Shown in pieces: positions 1 through 5,335 of a stretch of 10,402 nt of DNA. This DNA is from Oscillospiraceae bacterium (GTDB taxonomy: Bacteria; Bacillota; Clostridia; Oscillospirales; Ruminococcaceae): contig JAHZBJ010000070.1 in NCBI GenBank assembly GCA_019423445.1, positions 1 to 10,402 on the forward strand, read 5' to 3'. Position 1 is the first letter of the stretch. Each line of letters begins with the position of its first letter. The notes under the pieces were generated by a model. It saw nothing but the letters and a program-made list of their open reading frames with translations, searched no databases and was not told the DNA's origin. Both the position numbers and the translations under genes were made by a program.

Positions 1-229
1 TCTCCCTGACCGGTATCGGCACCAAGTTCTCCAGCCTCATGCTCAGCGTTGCCGGTGACAGCATCTTCATTGCTCTGCTGATGACCATGGTGGCCTCCCT
101 GATCCTGGGCGGCGGCCTGCTGATGATCGCCCCCTTATTACCGACGTTATCGGTATTGCTTGTGCAGTAGTAGTGGTTTTGGTTCAGCTGCAGCGGAAGA
201 AGAAGAGTCCCGTACAGCTGAACCCCTGA
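1..229 (+). pseudogene. Remnant of fused TRAP transporter permease (C-terminal end, internally deleted and frameshifted)
   Basis: Frame 3 (codons from base 3) reads a membrane stretch with LTGIGTKFSSLMLSVAGDS and then LLMTMVASLILG, which matches the segment of fused 4TM/12TM TRAP permeases that normally continues into the MGLPTT signature. Here LILG (to about base 110) runs directly into GGLLMIAP (111-134). That is the hydrophobic end normally found some 150-200 residues later, so the MGLPTT helix and much of the DctM part are missing. After a five-C run (130-134) frame 3 stops at 168-170. The expected C-terminus instead continues in frame 2: ITDVIGIACAVVVVLVQ, a basic RKKK tail and a TGA at 227-229. 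Intact relatives import carboxylates with a periplasmic binding protein; this copy should be non-functional. The gene begins outside the window, so upstream damage is unknown. An assembly error is the main alternative. Confidence 0.68.
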
Positions 230-248
230 CGGAAAGGAGGTAAGGGGA

Positions 249-627
249 ATGAACCTGCCGGAAAGCACCCTTAATACTAAACTGAACGTAAAGTCTATTG
301 TTTTTTTCCATGTACCATTACAATGCTTATCAGGGCCCCTGCCGCTATGGCCAGGGCTACGCCCTTACCCACGACTACGATGTGGAAGTGGGGCAGCGGT
401 AATTTGAGGATTTTCAGGAACAATTGGATAAGAAGCTGGATCACTCCCTGGTAAACCTCCTCCCGGCGGTTCTCCTCAACTGGCACGAGGATTTTGCCCT
501 TACCGAGGAGACCATGGCCAAGGCTATGGAAGACGACCAGAATACAGATCGGTATCTCATCTACACTCTGCGCCTGTCCAACAGCTTTGTGAGGGGGAGC
601 AGCAGCTCCCTTAAATCGAAGAATTGA
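249..627 (+). pseudogene. Broken small gene resembling the 6-pyruvoyl/6-carboxy-tetrahydropterin synthase family
   Basis: A strong ribosome site (GGAAAGGAGG, 231-240) precedes ATG 249. Frame 3 runs to a seven-T tract (301-307). Removing one T joins it to frame 1, which continues through 627 apart from a TAA at 400-402. Repaired, this gives about 125 residues, the normal size of a QueD/PTPS protein. Features resembling that family, in order: VFSMYHYN (where FSAAH usually lies), GPCR, a THDYDVEV block where HGHxYxVEV is expected, FEDFQEQLDKKLDHSLVN resembling the DFxxLK...LDHxxLN segment, LTEETMAKAM resembling PTAENLA, and a final YTLRLS strand. The first His of the HGH zinc pair appears to be Leu. 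The gene sits 19 bases after the TRAP remnant and 15 before the next gene, so it was probably part of the same operon. The family call rests on motif order only; the break itself is clear. Confidence 0.5.
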
Positions 628-642
628 CGAAAGGAAAAGACA

Positions 643-1530
643 ATGAAACTGTTTGATGATTCCGTCCTCAACGGTGCCGTGGATATCCACATCCACGTAG
701 GACCGGATTATATGCCTCGCTACGCCGATGCCCAAACACTGGCCGAAGAGGCCCGGGACGCTGGCATGCGGGCCATCGTGGTCAAGTGCCATCTCACCAG
801 CACCGTGGGAGCCGCCCACGCAGCTTCCCTGGCAGTGCCGGAGGTGAAGGTGTTTGGCAGTATCTCCCTCAATGGCACAGTGGGCGGCCTTTCTCCCCGT
901 TCGGTGACGGCTGCCGTCAAGTCCGGCGCCAAGGTGGTGTGGCTTCCCACCACCGACGCTCAGTACGCCATGGACAGAGCGAAGGAAGGCCACTGGATCG
1001 GCCACTACGTCAATGGCTCCAACTTCGGTTACGACTGTCAGCGCCTCACCGTCACCGACGAGAAGGGGGAACTGAAACCTGAGGTTAAGGAGATCGTCCG
1101 GATCTGCAATGAAAACGATGTGGTTCTCTGCAGCGGCCATATCGGGCCTCAGGAGTGTATCCGCCTGACCGAGTATGCCAAGGAGATCGGCTTCGGCAAG
1201 GTGGAGATCACCCACGCCAACGCTTGGTATGACGATTTCAACGACGACGTCCTTCGCACCCTGGTGTCCAACGGCGCGGTGATCAGCTGCTCTTTCGGCG
1301 CCATGGCCCCTCACAACGGACGTGAAGATCCCCAGGAAGTGGTGGACATTATCCGGGCGGTGGGGGCCGAGCATGTGATTCTGATGACCGACTACGGCCA
1401 GGTCAATGCCCCCAGCCCTGCCGACGGGCTGCGGGTGTTCTACTACCTGATGAAGAAAATGGGCTGCACCGAGGAGGAGCTGGATCTGATGATCCGGAAG
1501 AATCCCGCGAAGCTTTTGGATCTGGATTGA
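643..1530 (+). CDS. Amidohydrolase-like metalloenzyme, DUF6282 type
   Basis: A 295-residue soluble protein starting at ATG 643, 7 bases after GAAAGGA. It shows the metal and catalytic residues of the amidohydrolase TIM-barrel superfamily in the right order: D14-I-H16-I-H18 at the first strand, K48 with H50 (VVKCH) at the second, H166 (CSGHIG) and H191 (ITHANAW) at later strands, and D250 (LMTDYG) near the end. The opening DIHIHVGPD, GMRAIVVKCH and VGGLSPRSV...VVWLPT blocks are what I recognise as the DUF6282 group; its reaction is not known to me. A hydrolase or decarboxylase acting on a small organic acid or ring compound is plausible. No signal peptide is seen, so it should be cytoplasmic. 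It lies directly downstream of the broken small gene and 59 bases before the DRE-TIM enzyme, suggesting co-transcription. It shows no sign of damage. Confidence 0.8.
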   Translation: MKLFDDSVLNGAVDIHIHVGPDYMPRYADAQTLAEEARDAGMRAIVVKCHLTSTVGAAHAASLAVPEVKVFGSISLNGTVGGLSPRSVTAAVKSGAKVVWLPTTDAQYAMDRAKEGHWIGHYVNGSNFGYDCQRLTVTDEKGELKPEVKEIVRICNENDVVLCSGHIGPQECIRLTEYAKEIGFGKVEITHANAWYDDFNDDVLRTLVSNGAVISCSFGAMAPHNGREDPQEVVDIIRAVGAEHVILMTDYGQVNAPSPADGLRVFYYLMKKMGCTEEELDLMIRKNPAKLLDLD

Positions 1531-1536
1531 GGCTTT

Positions 1537-1553
1537 GGGGCCCAAGGGGCCCC
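1537..1553 (+). other. GC-only intercistronic hairpin
   Basis: GGGGCCC (1537-1543) and GGGCCCC (1547-1553) form a perfect 7-bp stem with a 3-base AAG loop, six bases after the stop of the amidohydrolase-like gene. There is no T tract behind it (TTTGCAACG follows), so it is a poor intrinsic terminator. A processing, pausing or mRNA-stabilising element between two co-transcribed genes is more likely. Function is inferred. Confidence 0.4.
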
Positions 1554-1589
1554 TTTGCAACGTATAAATGAAAAAAACAGGAGGAGCAT

Positions 1590-2786
1590 ATGTATTTCAA
1601 GGAGAACGCATGGTGGGTCAGCCCCTATAACGATGAGAAAGAGGTAGTGGAGGCTGCCCGTCCCAAGCAGAATGTGGTGATCCATGACGCCACCCTTCGC
1701 GACGGTGAGCAGACCCCCGGCGTGGTTTTCTCGGTGGATGACAAGCTGCGCATCGCGGAAAAGCTGGTGGAAGCCGGTGTGACCCGCATCGAGGCCGGAA
1801 TGCCTGCGGTGTCCCCCGATGACTTTAAGGCCATCCAGCAGATCAGCAAAAAGTTCCCCAGTGCAGAAGTGTATGCCTTTGCCCGGGCCACCCGGGGGGA
1901 TATCGACATGGCTCTGGACTGCGGCGTCAAGGGTGTTGTCATCGAGATCCCCATCGGCTACCCCAAGCTCCGGGATCAGTTTGGCTGGACCTGGGAGAAG
2001 GTGCTGGAAAAGAGCACCGACTGCATCAACTATGCCAGGGAGAAGGGTCTCCGAGCGGTATATTTCCCCTATGATACCACCCGCGCCCGGGAGGAGGACC
2101 TGGAAAACCTGCTGAAAGGCGTTATGAGGGACTGCCCCCCCGACTCGGTGGGACTGGTGGACACCATGGGCTGCGCCCTTCCCCAGACCATCGCCTACAT
2201 GGTGCGGTGGATGAAGCGTCTCACCGGCGGCCTGCCCATTGAGGTACATACCCACAACGATTTCGGTATGGCGGTGGCCTGCGAACTGGCCGGCGCTGCT
2301 GCGGGCGCTGAAGTGCTTCACGCCTGCGTCAACGGTATGGGAGAGCGGACCGGCAACGCCGCTCTGGAGGAACTGGTCCTTGCCATGAACATTCTCTTTG
2401 AGATGGATACCCCCTACCGTTTGGACAAGCTGGGGGATCTGTGCAGCACTGTAGAGGAGATTTCCGGCATTCCCTGTGCCCCCAATAAGCCTTTTGTGGG
2501 CAAGCGCAACTACACCCGGGAATCCGGTATCGGCGTCAACCTGGTGGTGGAGAAGCCTCTGGCCATGTTTGCCACCGATCCCCATCTTTTTGGGAGAGAA
2601 GCTGATATTGCCCTGGGGAAAAAGAGCGGAAAGGCGTCTATCCAGTATTTCCTGGATAAGCTGGGGATTTCCGCCAGTGACGAACAGGTTGCCGAGATGT
2701 TGGCTAAGGTGAAAGCTCTTGGGGTGAAAAAGAAGGCCCTTGTGACTCTGGATGAATTCCAGGAAATCGTGGAAAGCTGCCGCTAA
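1590..2786 (+). CDS. DRE-TIM metallolyase, homocitrate/isopropylmalate synthase family (divergent)
   Basis: 398 residues, ATG 1590 with AGGAGG-type ribosome site at about 1579-1585. The TIM barrel is complete: HDATLRDGEQTPG carries the R37-D38-x-E40 signature, HTHNDFG supplies metal-binding H220 and H222, and NGMGERTGNAALEE follows. The family joins acyl-CoA to 2-oxo acids or cleaves related hydroxy acids using a divalent metal. After the barrel comes the NKPFVG...LGKKSGK subdomain, but there is no LeuA-type regulatory domain, so leucine feedback is not expected. Oddity: where homocitrate and isopropylmalate synthases read F-x-H-x-(A/S)-G-I-H, this protein reads YTRESGIG, so both histidines are replaced. 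One of these is thought to be catalytic in the synthases. The substrate may therefore differ from homocitrate or isopropylmalate, and a catabolic lyase or condensing role next to the DUF6282 protein is plausible. The specific reaction is unknown. Confidence 0.85.
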   Translation: MYFKENAWWVSPYNDEKEVVEAARPKQNVVIHDATLRDGEQTPGVVFSVDDKLRIAEKLVEAGVTRIEAGMPAVSPDDFKAIQQISKKFPSAEVYAFARATRGDIDMALDCGVKGVVIEIPIGYPKLRDQFGWTWEKVLEKSTDCINYAREKGLRAVYFPYDTTRAREEDLENLLKGVMRDCPPDSVGLVDTMGCALPQTIAYMVRWMKRLTGGLPIEVHTHNDFGMAVACELAGAAAGAEVLHACVNGMGERTGNAALEELVLAMNILFEMDTPYRLDKLGDLCSTVEEISGIPCAPNKPFVGKRNYTRESGIGVNLVVEKPLAMFATDPHLFGREADIALGKKSGKASIQYFLDKLGISASDEQVAEMLAKVKALGVKKKALVTLDEFQEIVESCR

Positions 2787-2831
2787 AAGTGTTTTCCTTA
2801 ACTCTGAAGCGTTTTTTCTGGTGCCGGATTC

Positions 2832-2860
2832 TTGATTTCGCCGAATTTAGAATTTATAAT
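2832..2860 (+). promoter_or_regulatory. Sigma-A promoter of the GntR regulator gene
   Basis: TTGATT (2832-2837), a 17-base spacer and a perfect TATAAT (2855-2860). Transcription would begin near 2867, giving a leader of about 50 bases before the regulator. The upstream gene ends at 2786 and no hairpin-plus-T terminator is seen in 2787-2831 (only a bare T6 at about 2812-2817), so read-through from the upstream operon is also possible. Confidence 0.75.
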
Positions 2861-2870
2861 ACAAAATATA

Positions 2871-2895
2871 GGAACCATTTCGGGTAAAAAGTTCC
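2871..2895 (+). promoter_or_regulatory. Possible operator: spaced inverted repeat GGAAC/GTTCC
   Basis: GGAAC (2871-2875) and GTTCC (2891-2895) are inverted repeats separated by 15 bases, lying just downstream of the predicted start of transcription of the regulator gene. The position suits an autoregulatory site. The arms are only 5 bp, so chance is a fair alternative. Confidence 0.25.
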
Positions 2896-2922
2896 AAATA
2901 ATCCTTGGGAGCTGCAGTGTAT

Positions 2923-3624
2923 ATGGTGGGTTATAAGACAAAGGTGGATCTGATTTATGAGGTCCTGATGAAGAAGATCGCCCAGGGGGACTATCAGGAT
3001 GGGGAGAGGCTGGTGATCAGCCAGATTTCCAGAGAGAATAATGTCAGCGATATCCCGGTAAGGGAAGCGGTACGCCGTCTGGAAAGCGAAGGCTATGTCA
3101 GCGTTATCGCCAACCAGGGAGCTGTGGTCCGCTGCTTCAGCAAGGAGCGGATCAGTGAGATCTTTCAGATCAAGGCTGTGCTGGAGGGCTATGCCGCCCG
3201 GCTCAGTGTGGACTTCCTGACCCCCAAGGATATTGAGGACCTGCGGCGGCGCAATGATAAGCTTCGTCAGGCGTTGCAGGAGAACAATATGAAGGAATAC
3301 TCCAAGCGCAATGTGGAGTTCCACCTGCGGCTGTATCAGAATATGCCTCAGCGGGAGCTGTACAACATGATCCAGGATCTCTGGAAGAAGTACAGAATCA
3401 CCACGACGGTATTTTCCCTGGCGCCTACCCGGATGGAAGAAAGTATTGAGGAACACGACGAAATCCTCCGGCTCATTACCCAAAAGAGCTATGACCAGGT
3501 GGAGCGGCTGATGCGTGCCCACAAGATGCGGGCTGGTTTTGCTCTGCTGAAGGAAATAGAGCAGAAAGAAGCCGAGGAAAAGGAACAGAAGGCCGAGGAG
3601 GCTGTGGAGGAAGCTCTCGTTTGA
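2923..3624 (+). CDS. GntR-family transcriptional regulator, FadR/FCD subfamily
   Basis: About 233 residues. An N-terminal winged helix-turn-helix (about 8-70) contains the GntR pattern VISQISRENNVSDIPVREAV, followed by the wing YVSVIANQGAVV. A helical FCD ligand domain (about 78-205) carries the metal-site pattern N130-x3-H134, H178 and H200; the first ligand is Asn where Asp is usual. A charged tail rich in Glu and Lys (about 209-233) extends past the FCD fold. FCD regulators usually sense organic acids and repress neighbouring catabolic genes. Start choice: GGGAG (2907-2911) serves GTG 2917 (5-base gap) or ATG 2923 (11-base gap); TTG 2905 has no ribosome site. It sits between the lyase genes and the carboxyltransferase operon and is probably their local regulator. 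Direct targets are inferred from position only. Confidence 0.9.
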   Translation: MVGYKTKVDLIYEVLMKKIAQGDYQDGERLVISQISRENNVSDIPVREAVRRLESEGYVSVIANQGAVVRCFSKERISEIFQIKAVLEGYAARLSVDFLTPKDIEDLRRRNDKLRQALQENNMKEYSKRNVEFHLRLYQNMPQRELYNMIQDLWKKYRITTTVFSLAPTRMEESIEEHDEILRLITQKSYDQVERLMRAHKMRAGFALLKEIEQKEAEEKEQKAEEAVEEALV

Positions 3625-3626
3625 AA

Positions 3627-3658
3627 GGAGCTTTTCTCCCGGCCCATCCAGGCTGGAT
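3627..3658 (+). repeat. Two small inverted repeats after the regulator gene
   Basis: GGAG (3627-3630)/CTCC (3636-3639), then ATCCAG G CTGGAT (3646-3658), a 13-base dyad with a single central base. Neither is followed by a T tract, so they do not look like an intrinsic terminator. They lead straight into the larger dyad starting at 3658, giving a run of symmetric elements ahead of the carboxyltransferase gene. Confidence 0.45.
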
Positions 3659-3686
3659 AGACTCCGAATCGAGTCTATACTATATT
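3658..3686 (+). promoter_or_regulatory. Candidate promoter overlapping a perfect dyad (likely operator) for the carboxyltransferase operon
   Basis: TAGACTC (3658-3664) and GAGTCTA (3671-3677) are perfect 7-base inverted arms around a 6-base centre. The left arm supplies TAGACT as a 4/6 match to the -35 box, with TATATT (3681-3686) 17 bases later as a -10 box. TATAAT at 3690-3695 is an alternative -10 without a clear -35. A symmetric site covering a promoter, directly after a GntR gene, fits repressor binding. Both the promoter and the operator are predictions. Confidence 0.5.
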
Positions 3687-3698
3687 ATATATAATATA
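3681..3698 (+). repeat. Perfect 18-bp AT palindrome before the carboxyltransferase gene
   Basis: TATATTATATATAATATA is identical to its reverse complement and is embedded in pure A/T sequence (3681-3709) within an otherwise GC-rich region. It contains the candidate -10 boxes and ends 26 bases before the start codon. It may be a melting region, a second regulator site, or both. Confidence 0.6.
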
Positions 3699-3724
3699 TT
3701 TTATAAAATTGAAAGGAGGAAGGG

Positions 3725-5251
3725 ATGTTGACCAGGCTGGAAGAACTGATGGAAAAGAAGAAGGAGCAGCTGGCCGGGGGCGGCGAAAGCCGGGTGGAGA
3801 AGCAGCATGCCCAGGGCAAGCTTACCGCCAGAGAGCGTTTGGACCTGCTGTTTGATCCCGGGACCTTTGTGGAAATCGACGCCTTTGTGACCCATCGCTG
3901 CGCCTCTTTTGGAATGGAGCGCCAGCATCTCCCCGGAGATGGGGTAGTAGGCGGCTTCGGAAAAGTGGATGGCCGGATCGTTTATGCCTATGCCCAGGAT
4001 TTCACCGTGATCGGGGGATCTCTTGGGGAGGTCCAGGCCAATAAGATCTGTAAACTGCTGGAGAATGCCCGGAAAGTGGGGGCCCCTGTGGTGGGGATGA
4101 ACGACTCCGGCGGCGCCAGGATCCAGGAGGGGATCGACGCTCTTGCGGGATATGGCAAAATCTTTTTCCGCAATACTGCGGCCTCCGGCGTGATCCCTCA
4201 GATCACCGCCATTATGGGGCCTTGTGCCGGCGGTGCGGTGTATTCTCCCGCTCTTACCGACTTTGTGTTTATGGTGGAGCGCACCAGCAAGATGTTCATT
4301 ACAGGTCCCGATGTCATCAAGACGGTAACAGGGGAAGAGGTGACGGCCGAGGCCCTTGGGGGCGCTGCGGCCCATAACCGCACCAGCGGCTGCGCCCATT
4401 TTATGGCCTCCAACGACCAGGAGTGCATCCGGGAGATCCGCAGGCTTTTGTCCTATCTTCCCTCCAACTGCCGGGAGGAGCCGCCTGTGCAGCCCTGCGC
4501 CGACAGTCCCCGGCGGATGCTGACGGATGCCGCGTCCCTGGTGCCGGAAAACCCCAACAAGAGTTACGACATGTACGAGGTAATCCGCCGGCTGGTGGAC
4601 CAGGGGGAGTTTATGGATTACCAGGGCGGTTTTGCCCCCAACATCATTACCTGCTTTGCCCGGATGGATGGCCGCCCGGTGGGGATCATCGCCAACCAGC
4701 CCCGGGCTCTGGCAGGGTGTCTTGACATCAACGCCTCGGACAAGGCTGCCCGGTTCATCCGCACCTGTGACGCCTTTGGACTGCCGCTGCTGAACCTGGT
4801 GGACGTGCCTAGGTTCCTTCCCGGAGTCAAGCAGGAGAGCGGCGGCATCATCCGCCACGGCGCCAAGATGCTCTATGCCTACAGTGAGGCCACGGTACCC
4901 AAAGTGACCCTGATCCTCCGCAAAGCTTACGGCGGGGCGTATCTGGCCATGTGCTGCCGGGAGCTGGGAGCCGATGTGGTCTACGCCTGGCCCGGCGCGG
5001 AGGTGGCGGTCATGGGCCCTGACGGTGCCGCCAACATTATTTTCCGAGGCCTTCCCGACGAGGAACGGGCTCAGAAGGTCCAGGAGTACAAGGCGGAGTT
5101 TGCTACCCCCTACAAGGCGGCGGAGCGGGGGATGGTGGATGATGTCATTCATCCTGCCACCACCCGCCAGCGGATCTGTGCCGCCCTGGAGATGCTTCGC
5201 TCCAAGGAGCGTCCCGCCCCGGAAAAGCGCCACGGCAATATCCCACTGTAA
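3725..5251 (+). CDS. Biotin-dependent acyl-CoA carboxyltransferase subunit (propionyl/methylmalonyl-CoA type)
   Basis: 508 residues, full length for the PccB/MmdA family; ATG 3725 with AAAGGAGG (3712-3719). The protein moves CO2 between carboxybiotin and an acyl-CoA. The N-terminal crotonase-like half shows KLTARERLDLLFDPGTF, the FTVIGGSLGEVQANK and NDSGGARIQEG segments and GPCAGGAVYSPALTDF. The C-terminal half shows ANQPRALAGCLDINASDKAARF, VDVPRFLPGVKQE, IIRHGAKMLYAY, RKAYGGAY and AWPGAEVAVMGPDGAANI, which together build the two CoA and biotin sites. No biotin carboxylase, biotin carrier or sodium-pump decarboxylase subunit lies in the window, so partners must be encoded elsewhere. It is the first gene of the operon with the Mo/W enzyme and follows a GntR gene and a dyad-rich promoter. 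The acyl-CoA substrate cannot be assigned; propionyl/methylmalonyl-CoA is the family default. Confidence 0.92.
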   Translation: MLTRLEELMEKKKEQLAGGGESRVEKQHAQGKLTARERLDLLFDPGTFVEIDAFVTHRCASFGMERQHLPGDGVVGGFGKVDGRIVYAYAQDFTVIGGSLGEVQANKICKLLENARKVGAPVVGMNDSGGARIQEGIDALAGYGKIFFRNTAASGVIPQITAIMGPCAGGAVYSPALTDFVFMVERTSKMFITGPDVIKTVTGEEVTAEALGGAAAHNRTSGCAHFMASNDQECIREIRRLLSYLPSNCREEPPVQPCADSPRRMLTDAASLVPENPNKSYDMYEVIRRLVDQGEFMDYQGGFAPNIITCFARMDGRPVGIIANQPRALAGCLDINASDKAARFIRTCDAFGLPLLNLVDVPRFLPGVKQESGGIIRHGAKMLYAYSEATVPKVTLILRKAYGGAYLAMCCRELGADVVYAWPGAEVAVMGPDGAANIIFRGLPDEERAQKVQEYKAEFATPYKAAERGMVDDVIHPATTRQRICAALEMLRSKERPAPEKRHGNIPL

Positions 5252-5256
5252 AGATG

Positions 5257-5284
5257 CCCATCCGGCGTAGATATGCCGGATGGG
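5257..5284 (+). other. Strong intercistronic hairpin (attenuator or mRNA-processing element)
   Basis: CCCATCCGGC (5257-5266) and GCCGGATGGG (5275-5284) form a perfect 10-bp stem with an 8-base loop, five bases after the carboxyltransferase stop. The following ACTTTGAGTAT has no T run, so termination should be partial at most. It lies in the 84-base gap before the Mo/W enzyme and could set different expression levels for the two parts of the operon. Confidence 0.6.
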
Positions 5285-5335
5285 ACTTTGAGTATCCTAG
5301 CCTATATTCCAATCTTTCCAGAAGGAGGACGCCTC

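Noticed and set aside
301..310. Programmed frameshift at the T7 run
   Set aside because: Restoring the frame needs a skip of one base forward, not the usual -1 slip, and the TAA at 400-402 would still end translation. Decay is simpler.
1537..1553. Intrinsic terminator after the amidohydrolase-like gene
   Set aside because: A GC stem is present but no T tract follows, and the next gene starts only 37 bases later with no promoter evident.
295..2585. Two long minus-strand frames (295-1560 and 1443-2585)
   Set aside because: Antisense to the amidohydrolase-like and DRE-TIM genes, both of which have intact active-site motifs and ribosome sites on the plus strand.
2905..2922. TTG start for the GntR regulator
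   Set aside because: No ribosome site precedes TTG 2905, while GGGAG 2907-2911 suits GTG 2917 or ATG 2923.
3701..5233. 510-residue open frame on the minus strand
   Set aside because: Exactly antisense to the well-conserved carboxyltransferase gene; low-complexity His/Gly-rich product and no ribosome site. It arises from GC-biased third positions.
5273..5335. Upstream in-frame start for the Mo/W enzyme
   Set aside because: ATG 5273 lies in the hairpin and has no ribosome site, whereas ATG 5336 follows AAGGAGG at a proper distance.
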